Assembly (NCBI GenBank): GCA_903899865.1
Contig: CAIUKZ010000049.1
Location: forward strand, 1-7,760
DNA from: an uncultured Bacteroidales bacterium
Lineage (GTDB): Bacteria > Bacteroidota > Bacteroidia > Bacteroidales > Paludibacteraceae
Direction: 5' to 3'
DNA: 7,760 nucleotides
Made by a program: the position numbers and the translations under genes
Shown: piece by piece, positions 1-6,583 of the stretch
Numbering within the stretch: the stretch's first letter is position 1
Layout: every line of letters begins with the position of its first letter
The notes under the pieces: generated by a model
What the model was told of the DNA's origin: nothing
Database searches by the model: none
The model's input: the letters and a program-made list of their open reading frames with translations, nothing else

Positions 1-219
1 GGCATCACATCACTTTTCTATCGCCCCGCTATCTATCAATGGAGTGTATTGTTCATCACCAAACTACTGATAGATGGTTTTTTCGTAACCCGTTTTACTT
101 CATTTTTTAATATCAAAAATCCTGTGATTAACACCTTGGTGCTATCCATGATCTATCCATTTTATGTCACCTATATTGGCTTACACGGATTGTTTGCAAA
201 GCAAATTGTTTGGAAATGA
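1..219 (+). CDS. C-terminal fragment of a membrane protein, probably a family 2 glycosyltransferase
   Basis: Frame 1 is open from the window edge through 72 codons to a TGA at 217-219; the start lies outside the window. The visible part has two hydrophobic stretches, around residues 14-30 (WSVLFITKLLIDGFFVTRF) and 43-66 (NTLVLSMIYPFYVTYIGL and on), followed by a short basic end, AKQIVWK. A last membrane span of the type YPFY..Y.GL.GLF followed by a WK end resembles the C-terminal tail of membrane-anchored family 2 glycosyltransferases of Bacteroidota; this is from memory of the family, since the catalytic domain is not visible. Such proteins move sugars onto lipid-linked or cell-surface glycans at the inner membrane. 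The next gene is 508 bp away, so no operon link is implied. That this is coding is fairly secure from the open frame and its membrane-protein composition; the product name is an inference, and another polytopic membrane protein is possible. Confidence 0.6.
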   Translation, partial: GITSLFYRPAIYQWSVLFITKLLIDGFFVTRFTSFFNIKNPVINTLVLSMIYPFYVTYIGLHGLFAKQIVWK

Positions 220-220
220 T

Positions 221-272
221 GTAGATACACCATGCATGGTGTATCTACGGGGATTGCATGGTGTATCTACGG
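221..272. repeat. Perfect 28-bp palindrome with a duplicated right arm (two alternative hairpins)
   Basis: Positions 221-248 are a perfect palindrome: the 14-base arm GTAGATACACCATG is followed directly by its reverse complement CATGGTGTATCTAC. The 17-base string GCATGGTGTATCTACGG at 234-250 recurs exactly at 256-272. The left arm (221-235) can therefore pair with the adjacent right arm, or over 15 bp with the second copy at 256-270 leaving a 20-base loop. The element begins one base after the TGA of the preceding gene. No run of T follows, so it is not a standard intrinsic terminator, though the hairpin could protect or end the upstream transcript. It resembles short dispersed palindromic (REP-like) elements placed between genes; membership of such a family is an inference. 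Confidence 0.7.
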
Positions 273-534
273 ATTCGCATTTTTCACCCACCCTAAAAAA
301 TTCATATAGCCATAAATACCCACTGAATTTCATTACTTTGCTCCCACATGGCTGTGTGTAAAAATCATATATTACAATATCTTTGCAGAAAAGAATGTCA
401 AAAGCCTCATCTTGAACAAATAAATCTATAAATAAGATTAAAAAGCAGATTTTCATTATTAACAAAAACATATCAAAACCATGATTACAAGCACTTTAAC
501 ACAATAAATATACTTTTAACAGATTAACACAAAT
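273..534. other. AT-rich intergenic stretch without recognisable genes
   Basis: Between the palindrome and the promoter candidate I see no credible gene, RNA gene or strong secondary structure. The open frames here, a plus-strand one at 164-361 and a minus-strand one at 181-471, run across the palindrome and have low-complexity translations rich in Phe, Leu, Ile and Cys, with no domain that I recognise. The region is strongly AT-rich, as is common for spacers in Bacteroidota. Confidence 0.5.
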
Positions 535-566
535 TTTGATTTATTCTAATTTATTTTCTATATTTA
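535..566 (+). promoter_or_regulatory. Candidate Bacteroidota-type promoter for the giant LRR/YDG gene
   Basis: TTTG at 535-538 is followed after a 20-base spacer by TATATTTA at 559-566. The known Bacteroidota sigma-70 consensus is TTTG at -33 and TAnnTTTG at -7 with 19-21 bases between; this pair matches all four -33 bases and all but the last fixed base of the -7 element. Transcription would start near 573, giving a 5' untranslated leader of about 155 bases before the ATG at 728. A 10-base palindrome GAAATATTTC (574-583) lies at the predicted start. The region is AT-rich, so a chance match is possible. Confidence 0.4.
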
Positions 567-727
567 AGGCTTCGAAATATTTCCATTCGGTTATAAAAAA
601 ACAAATGGTGATGTAATATTTATAGAATAATTTCCATGAGGGTCATTTTCTGTATCAAGCATTTTAATTGACCGACTATCCTTGTTGTGAGGAAACATAT
701 TTATTTCAAAAAAACAGCACAAAGTTT

Positions 728-3700
728 ATGAAGAAGATACTACTCCTACTGACTTGTATTGCCGTACTTGTTTCATCTCCTGCTGCAACAATCAATGTGT
801 TCACACCTGGCAACTTGAGTGCTTTGGTGACCAACCCCAACATGTCAAACCTAACACTGACTGGGACAATTGATGCACGAGATTTTAAGTACATCAGAGA
901 CAACATGCCGAATCTTTCGATTTTAGACATGAGTGGAGTGACTATCGTGGCTTATTCTGGGCTGGGTGGCACGTCCTACTCGGCTACTGACACCTATTCC
1001 AGCAACACGATTCCCGTATATGCATTCTGCGACCCAAACACTCATACCGGCAAAATCACATTGACATCGGTAAAACTGCCCAACAATCTGACTAAAATAG
1101 ATAGGTATTCATTTTCGGGATGCGCTCAGATTACTGGCACGCTCAACATACCATCGGGGGTGTCGTCAATTGGCGACGAAGCGTTCAAAGACTGTAAAGG
1201 ATTTGCAGGCAGCCTTACCATCCCCGCATCGGTGATTACGCTTGGCTCTACCGCATTTGCTGGGGCTAGTGGATTTTCGGATGTATTTATTCCCGCCACT
1301 ACCACCTCCATTGGCACCTACTGTTTCAGTGACACACCAATGAAAATACATGTCAATGCCGCCAATCCATCTTTTCGAAGCAAAGACAGCATACTGTTCA
1401 ACAAAACGATGACTTCGCTGATGTCAGCTCCCACTAGCACTATTGGGAAATACGTAATACCTTCTACAGTTACCACAATAGGTTCATCGGCTTTTCAAAA
1501 CTGTTTCTTAATCACAGAAATAGTACTTCCACCTGCACTGACTACCATCGGCGATGCTGCATTTTATAATTGCGCAGGATTGGTACAGCAACTCAACTTC
1601 CCACCAACACTCAAAACCATAGGCGCTAATGCATTTAGCCGTTGTGAAGGGCTGACTGGATCACTGATATTTCCTGCCAATTCATTGACAATTGGTAGTT
1701 CTGCTTTTTCGGGGTGTACTGGTTTCAATGGATCATTGGTGTTGAGCGATTCGCTGGCTGTACTGGGGAGTCATGCTTTTGATGGCTGCTCAGGCTTTCA
1801 AGGGGCACTTGTGATACCTCCAAAAATCAAAACAATAGATATCTCAACATTCAAAAACTGCTCTGGATTTACTTCTCTCACCATCCCAGCCTCAGTAACA
1901 ACCATCAATGTGGATGCATTCAATGGTTGTGAGGGCTTTATGAAGATAGATGATGTGAGTCAAATTCCTGTGCCGATACTTAGCTCTGTGTTCAACAATG
2001 TGGACAAAAACAACTGCACGCTCTATGTTCCACTTGGGAAAAAAACTGCATATAGCACAACGCCTGTATGGAATGAATTCAAACATATCATTGATGGTTT
2101 CAATTTTTGGGTGTCATCAACCAATGTAACAGTTACCAAAGATGCCAGTAGTGTGGCCACACCTACAGTGGGTGTCACTTCCAATACTATTTGGAGTGTC
2201 TCCAGCACTGACAGTTGGATAGATTTTACACCAAAAACAAGCATTTCTGGCGATGGGAATATTGTCATTACTGCAATAGAAGCCAATACTACTCCTTCCA
2301 AACGAATTGGGACGGTTGTCGTAACAGCACCAGGTGTAACGCCACAAAAAATTACTGTAACACAAGCCATAGGCTATTCCACTTTAACCCTATCGGCCGA
2401 CTCTATCATGGTAACTAAGGAGGCAGGCAGTAAAGCCACTGTGGAGGTAGAATCAAATACGGATTGGACGGCAGTGTCTGACCAGCCATGGCTGACAGTG
2501 AGTCCTACATCGCACCTTGAAAATGGAATCATTACCTTCACTGCACTGACAGAAAACACATCACTATCTCCTCGTCATGCCACAGTCACCGTTACGGCGA
2601 GCGGACTAGCACCCAAAACGGTAGTTGTCACTCAGTCTGAACGCATTACGCTCTATTTCACACCCAGCCCCATACTTACAAACACAAAAACGTATGACAA
2701 CACCACAGATGCAAATGTTATTCTTGGAGTAATATCGGGTATAGACCCTGCATACCCCGATGTACAAGTGAGTATTTCAGCCAGTTATGCAGATATACAT
2801 GTAGGCAAGGGTAAGAAAATAAACCTGAAATACAAAATCACGGGTAGTGATGCATTCAGATACCAAGTGCCGAACAACTACACTGCTCTGGGCGACATTG
2901 AGCCAGCACCACTTACAGCTACAGCTGTTACAAACTCACGCGTGTATGATGGCACTACATCGGCAGCAGGGGTGCCATTGGTTACGGGCACTTTTCTAGG
3001 TTCAGATGCTTTGTCAGCACCACCAACACAAAGCTTCGAAGACCGAAACGCTGGAATAAACAAGCAAATATTCCCAGATGCATTGATGATAAATGATGGC
3101 AATGGAGGACGCAACTACAAAGTGACCTACCTGCCTGCAACAGGAACTATCACACCCGCAACTGCATCAGTGAGGGCTTTGCCAGACTCTCGTGCCTACA
3201 ACGGATCTAAATCATCGATAGTTACCCCAGAAGTACTTGGGCTCATTGCTCCAGATTCAGTTATCAAAAACCCAGTACAAGTTTACACGGACAAACATGT
3301 AGGTATAAACAAAAAGATGATTCCATCAGGAGTGGGTATTAATGATGGAAACAATGGGAAAAACTACCTAGTAAATTACGTGGATAGCTTAGCCGGCATT
3401 ATCACTCAAGGCAAACTAACTGTGATAGCACTTCCTGACACCAAAACTTACGACAGAAGCATTTCATCCAACAAAACACCCATAGTCATTGGATTTGCTA
3501 CAACTGACACTATTGCTACACCAGCAGTACAAGTATTTGACAATTGGAATGTAGGCAAAAACAAATCACTCATTCCTTCTGGAATCGTTATCAAAGACGG
3601 AAATGGAGGAAACAACTATTCAATCAGCTATCTCAACGATGCGAATGGAACAATCCTTCCTGCTACTCTAACCGTAAAAGCAGTGAGCGACATCAAAAAT

Positions 3701-6259
3701 TATGACAAATCAACCTCCTCATCCCCCACTCCTTTAGTAAGTGGGCTCATCAATCCTGATAACGTATCAACAGCAGCGACACAGAAGTTCCAGGATGTGA
3801 ATGCTGGGACAAATAAAATAGTGACACCATCAGGACTGATTATCAATGACGGGAACGGTGGAAACAACTACAACATTGACTATCAGTCAGATTCAATCAG
3901 TGAAATCAAACCATTACCCATACAAGTTACTGCAAAAACAGACAACAGACTATATGACGGCAGTACAGTTTCGACAAAAACACCCACAATAACTGGGACA
4001 TTCATTGCCCCAGATGCTATTTCCAAAAACCCGGTTCAAAACTACGACAACCGAAATGCTGGAACCGATAAAACAATTACACCTTCTGGACTAATAATCA
4101 ATGATGGTGCTGGTGGTAGCAATTACACCATAAGTTATTTTAATGTCGTTGATGGAATTATCACTGCCTATCCACTTACTGTTACAGCTATGCCAGACAG
4201 CAAAGCATACGATGGCACAACCAAGTCTGCAGTAATTCCATCTATCAGTGGAAGCATCATAGCTCCAGACAATATTGGCACACAACCATTCCAAACATTT
4301 GACAACCGAAAAACGGGAATCAATAAATTGCTCACTCCAGAGGGATTGGTGATGAACGATGGCAATGGTGGAAATAATTACACCACAAATTACATAACTA
4401 TTAATCAAGGCATCATCACAAAAGCAACCGTATTGATAGTACTTACCGTACAAGCGCGTGCAGACAACAAAGTCTATGACGGCACAGACAAGGCATCGAT
4501 CAAAACCGCCACATTAAGCGGGGTGGCAACTGGCGATGATGTAAAATTGGATACAGTGGTATGTAAATTTTCTCAAGTCAATGCTGGAAAAGATATTCCA
4601 GTCGCTATCATTATGTCGCTCGTAGGTGCCGATATTGACAACTATACATTGATTCAACCTGCAAATGTAAAAGCTGACATCACCCCTAAAAATCTAACAG
4701 TAACTGGAGTAACAGCAACCGACAAAATGTATGATGCCACTACATCAGCCACACTCAAAAACGCAACACTAGTAGGGGTAATTGGCACTGACGATGTAAT
4801 ACTTTTACAATCCAATAGTGGAACTTTTTCTCAATCCGATGTGGGTTCCAACCTAGCTATCACCACTAATATGTCGCTAGGAGGCACCACTGCCACCAAC
4901 TACCAGCTCACTCAGCCATCAGGTTTGTCGGCCAGCATCACCCCAAAACAAACAACTGCAAGTTCGCCAACCTACATATTCAACAAAATGTATGATGGCA
5001 ACACCAATGCCACTGCTATCATAGGTTCGCTACAAGGCATAGAAGCAGTTGATAATGGGAATGTGACATTGCAAGGTATCAACACCTATGAAAACCCCAA
5101 AGTAGGCAACAACAAGAAAATGACCACCACCTTCACACTAATTGGTGCTGGGACTAGCAATTATTTACCACCAGTGAATGACATCACCAACAGTGGTGAA
5201 ATAACGCCCAAACAACTCACCGCCACGACCATCCCCAATATCACCAAACTAAAATTGTATGATGGCAACACAACTGCAAAAGTTGACACATCGTGCGTGA
5301 TAGGTGGCATGATAGTGGCTGATGCGGGCAATCTGTCTGTCAAGCTAACAGCAAACTATGACACACCAGACATAGGCAACAACAAAACTATACAGGTGAA
5401 TTACACACTAGTAGGCAGTGCCAGTGCCAATTACCTCCCACCTGTGCCCTATGAAGTGTATGATGGAAGAATCATATCAGAGATTCGACTCAGTCCCACC
5501 ATTAGCAGCACTCAAGGATGCGATGGGGGCGACTTCACCCTTAGCTACTCATTATTAGCCGGTGAAGCTACAAAATACAGAATCCGATATGATTCGACAG
5601 CACAGACCAATGGACTGAAAAATATTGCATACACCCCATTAACAGGAACTCCCAACGCACTCACGGTGGCTGTTCCAAACGGAGTGAAACACGGAGTGTA
5701 TAGAGGCTGGCTACAATTGGCAAACGATTATGGTGCAGAAAGTTTGGAGGTGGAATTTGAATGCACCATCAATCTATCCAGCGATCTGATTGTATCAAAA
5801 TTTGGCGATGTAGTAATCTGCGATAATAGCAGCAAAATGTTTACCAAATACCAATGGTACAAAAACAACCAACTCATTACTGGTGCTACTAAGCAGTTTT
5901 ATTATGACGAAAAAGGACTAAACGGAACCTATGCTGTAAAAGTCACTCTTGCTGATGGCAAAACACTCATTACTTGCGCCAAGTCATTTAACCTTTCCAA
6001 AGTCAAGAAAGTCATTTCACAACCCAATCCGTGCAAACCCAAAGAGGTGTTTTCTGTTCTTGCCAGTGGATTTAACGAGGCGGAACTGAACGGTGCCAAA
6101 CTGACCATTCTGGATATTAATGGAAAAACAGTACATCAAACTCAGATTGAGGGCTCAACATCGACTGTAGACATCGAACTACCAGAAGGAGTGTATCTAG
6201 GAAGGATTACCACCACAGATGGTAGAGACTACAGCTTTAAGTTTATGGTGGTAAAATAA
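728..6259 (+). CDS. Giant secreted BspA-like LRR / BACON / YDG-repeat protein with T9SS sorting domain
   Basis: This 1843-residue modular protein is probably a surface-attached or secreted adhesin or binding protein. The ATG at 728 is chosen because it begins a clean Sec signal peptide (MKKILLLLTCIAVLVSSPAA, cleavage near residues 19-20) and aligns with the start of the downstream paralog; an in-frame TTG at 668 would add 20 polar residues before it. In order: an N-terminal cap (about 22-104) with TGTIDARDFKYIRDNMPNL; a BspA-like (LRR_5 type) domain (about 105-456) with eleven AF..C-type repeat cores, closed by the usual LYVP.G....Y....W..F..I end; BACON 1 (458-548) and BACON 2 (551-637), each ending in VTQ; eleven YDG-type repeats (642-1584); an Ig-like region (about 1585-1685); a YQWYKNNQLI-type module (about 1687-1758); and a T9SS type A sorting domain (1765-1843) starting QPNPC and ending YSFKFMVVK. 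The Sec signal plus T9SS domain imply export across both membranes. No catalytic domain is visible and the ligand is unknown; BACON domains are often linked to glycan or mucin binding. The architecture is secure, the adhesin role is inferred. No Shine-Dalgarno site precedes the ATG. Confidence 0.92.
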   Translation: MKKILLLLTCIAVLVSSPAATINVFTPGNLSALVTNPNMSNLTLTGTIDARDFKYIRDNMPNLSILDMSGVTIVAYSGLGGTSYSATDTYSSNTIPVYAFCDPNTHTGKITLTSVKLPNNLTKIDRYSFSGCAQITGTLNIPSGVSSIGDEAFKDCKGFAGSLTIPASVITLGSTAFAGASGFSDVFIPATTTSIGTYCFSDTPMKIHVNAANPSFRSKDSILFNKTMTSLMSAPTSTIGKYVIPSTVTTIGSSAFQNCFLITEIVLPPALTTIGDAAFYNCAGLVQQLNFPPTLKTIGANAFSRCEGLTGSLIFPANSLTIGSSAFSGCTGFNGSLVLSDSLAVLGSHAFDGCSGFQGALVIPPKIKTIDISTFKNCSGFTSLTIPASVTTINVDAFNGCEGFMKIDDVSQIPVPILSSVFNNVDKNNCTLYVPLGKKTAYSTTPVWNEFKHIIDGFNFWVSSTNVTVTKDASSVATPTVGVTSNTIWSVSSTDSWIDFTPKTSISGDGNIVITAIEANTTPSKRIGTVVVTAPGVTPQKITVTQAIGYSTLTLSADSIMVTKEAGSKATVEVESNTDWTAVSDQPWLTVSPTSHLENGIITFTALTENTSLSPRHATVTVTASGLAPKTVVVTQSERITLYFTPSPILTNTKTYDNTTDANVILGVISGIDPAYPDVQVSISASYADIHVGKGKKINLKYKITGSDAFRYQVPNNYTALGDIEPAPLTATAVTNSRVYDGTTSAAGVPLVTGTFLGSDALSAPPTQSFEDRNAGINKQIFPDALMINDGNGGRNYKVTYLPATGTITPATASVRALPDSRAYNGSKSSIVTPEVLGLIAPDSVIKNPVQVYTDKHVGINKKMIPSGVGINDGNNGKNYLVNYVDSLAGIITQGKLTVIALPDTKTYDRSISSNKTPIVIGFATTDTIATPAVQVFDNWNVGKNKSLIPSGIVIKDGNGGNNYSISYLNDANGTILPATLTVKAVSDIKNYDKSTSSSPTPLVSGLINPDNVSTAATQKFQDVNAGTNKIVTPSGLIINDGNGGNNYNIDYQSDSISEIKPLPIQVTAKTDNRLYDGSTVSTKTPTITGTFIAPDAISKNPVQNYDNRNAGTDKTITPSGLIINDGAGGSNYTISYFNVVDGIITAYPLTVTAMPDSKAYDGTTKSAVIPSISGSIIAPDNIGTQPFQTFDNRKTGINKLLTPEGLVMNDGNGGNNYTTNYITINQGIITKATVLIVLTVQARADNKVYDGTDKASIKTATLSGVATGDDVKLDTVVCKFSQVNAGKDIPVAIIMSLVGADIDNYTLIQPANVKADITPKNLTVTGVTATDKMYDATTSATLKNATLVGVIGTDDVILLQSNSGTFSQSDVGSNLAITTNMSLGGTTATNYQLTQPSGLSASITPKQTTASSPTYIFNKMYDGNTNATAIIGSLQGIEAVDNGNVTLQGINTYENPKVGNNKKMTTTFTLIGAGTSNYLPPVNDITNSGEITPKQLTATTIPNITKLKLYDGNTTAKVDTSCVIGGMIVADAGNLSVKLTANYDTPDIGNNKTIQVNYTLVGSASANYLPPVPYEVYDGRIISEIRLSPTISSTQGCDGGDFTLSYSLLAGEATKYRIRYDSTAQTNGLKNIAYTPLTGTPNALTVAVPNGVKHGVYRGWLQLANDYGAESLEVEFECTINLSSDLIVSKFGDVVICDNSSKMFTKYQWYKNNQLITGATKQFYYDEKGLNGTYAVKVTLADGKTLITCAKSFNLSKVKKVISQPNPCKPKEVFSVLASGFNEAELNGAKLTILDINGKTVHQTQIEGSTSTVDIELPEGVYLGRITTTDGRDYSFKFMVVK
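1040..2095 (+). repeat. BspA-type leucine-rich repeat block of the first large gene
   Basis: This coding stretch holds eleven degenerate repeat cores: YSFSGC, AFKDC, AFAGA, CFSDT, AFQNC, AFYNC, AFSRC, AFSGC, AFDGC, TFKNC and AFNGC. They alternate with strands such as LTIPASVITLG, giving units of roughly 23-25 residues. A non-repeat insert of the kind IHV..NP.F.S.DSILFNK interrupts the block after the fourth core, as is typical of BspA relatives. Such domains form a curved solenoid used for protein or matrix binding in known BspA proteins; the ligand here cannot be read from the sequence. Confidence 0.85.
2651..5479 (+). repeat. Eleven-unit YDG-type repeat array (about 84-89 residues per unit)
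   Basis: Units, by my boundaries, are 2651-2911, 2912-3163, 3164-3415, 3416-3667, 3668-3919, 3920-4174, 4175-4441, 4442-4693, 4694-4951, 4952-5215 and 5216-5479. Units 2-5 and 8 are each exactly 252 bp. Each opens with a strand like LTVTA followed by a (Y)DG(T)T turn, which is degenerate in units 1 (TYDNTT), 3 (AYNGSK), 4 (TYDRSI), 5 (NYDKST) and 9 (MYDATT). Three subtypes are visible from their second half: units 2-7 carry INDGNGG.NY or a variant, units 8-9 carry MSL.G....NY.L.QP, and units 1, 10 and 11 lack both; units 10 and 11 share NYLPPV. These match the YDG/MBG families of beta-sandwich repeats known from bacterial adhesins. A stalk role that holds the LRR head away from the cell is an inference. 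Confidence 0.88.
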
Positions 6260-6360
6260 TTTTTTGGATGAGTTGCCCACATCAAGGGCTTAATGACTCC
6301 GCTAAAAAACAGCCACAAAAGGCATAGAGACAAATGTAAAAAAAATGAATATTGAAAAAT

Positions 6361-6383
6361 GAAGTTGAAGTTGAAGTTGAAGT
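6361..6383. repeat. GAAGTT hexanucleotide tandem repeat
   Basis: GAAGTT occurs three times in a row, with a fourth copy ending in A (GAAGTA), in non-coding sequence about 100 bp after the stop codon of the first large gene. Such short arrays can vary in copy number by slippage, but at under four copies and about 200 bp before the next gene a regulatory role is not supported. Confidence 0.75.
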
Positions 6384-6479
6384 AATGACACAAAAGAAAC
6401 ACCTGTAGGTATTGTTACTTGGTCAACCAATATTTATTTCAATAATTGAAGTAAGATACCATTTGCCAAATGTTTATTA

Positions 6480-6507
6480 TTCATTTTTTGCTCTTCATTT
6501 TTTGCTT
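6480..6507. repeat. 14-base tandem duplication
   Basis: TTCATTTTTTGCTC (6480-6493) is followed immediately by TTCATTTTTTGCTT (6494-6507), identical at 13 of 14 bases. It lies in the AT-rich leader of the second large gene and is probably a slippage product. Confidence 0.65.
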
Positions 6508-6554
6508 GTGGGTTTTACCTACCCTATTCGTTTAGAACCAACTAACAACACATT

Positions 6555-6582
6555 CCCTCCTTTGGAGGGGCTTGGGGAAGCC
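6555..6582. repeat. G-rich hairpin repeat (CCCTCC-TTT-GGAGGG type) abutting the start codon
   Basis: CCCTCC (6555-6560) and GGAGGG (6564-6569) form a 6-bp stem with a TTT loop, followed by GCTTGGGGAAGCC just before the ATG at 6584. I recognise CCCTCCTTTGGAGGGG..GGGG as a short dispersed repeat common between genes in many Bacteroidota; that is recollection, not a search. It carries the only Shine-Dalgarno-like GGAGG near this gene (6564-6568), but that is 15 bases from the ATG and buried in the stem. The repeat thus forms the immediate 5' leader of the second large gene. Confidence 0.6.
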
Positions 6583-6583
6583 T

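Larger units (their letters stand above)
6260..6583. other. Intergenic spacer between the two paralogs
   Basis: The 324-bp spacer holds a short GAAGTT tandem repeat, a 14-base tandem duplication and a G-rich hairpin repeat, listed separately. A 13-base near-palindrome CATTTGCCAAATG lies at 6460-6472. After the first gene I see only weak stems (for example GCCC/GGGC around 6276-6290) with no T run behind them, so no intrinsic terminator is supported. No good TTTG / TAnnTTTG promoter pair is visible, so the second gene may be co-transcribed with the first or use a promoter I cannot recognise. The plus-strand open frame at 6412-6636 overlaps the real start of the next gene and looks spurious. 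Confidence 0.5.

Noticed and set aside
164..361. Plus-strand open frame of 65 codons
   Set aside because: It overlaps the end of the upstream membrane protein and translates the palindrome and its repeated arm; nothing supports it as a gene.
181..471. Minus-strand open frame of 96 codons in the first spacer
   Set aside because: It runs through the palindrome, has a composition dictated by AT-rich DNA, and shows no recognisable domain.
668..727. Upstream TTG start adding 20 residues (MTDYPCCEET...) to the first large protein
   Set aside because: The added residues are polar and precede a clean signal peptide at ATG 728; the paralog starts at the position matching 728.
728..757. Lipoprotein signal (Cys at residue 10 of the first protein, LLTC)
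   Set aside because: The residue before Cys is Thr, not Gly/Ala/Ser, and the hydrophobic stretch continues past it; a standard signal peptidase I site near residues 19-20 fits better.
2023..2370. Minus-strand open frame of 115 codons antisense to the BACON 1 region
   Set aside because: It is a shadow of the real gene, and no leader or domain is visible.
4091..4453. Long minus-strand open frame inside the YDG array
   Set aside because: It is antisense to a secure coding region, and its openness follows from the repeat codon pattern.
2651..5479. CRISPR-like or DNA-level satellite reading of the 252-bp periodicity
   Set aside because: The period is a whole number of codons in one open frame and the units are diverged protein repeats, not identical DNA repeats with spacers.
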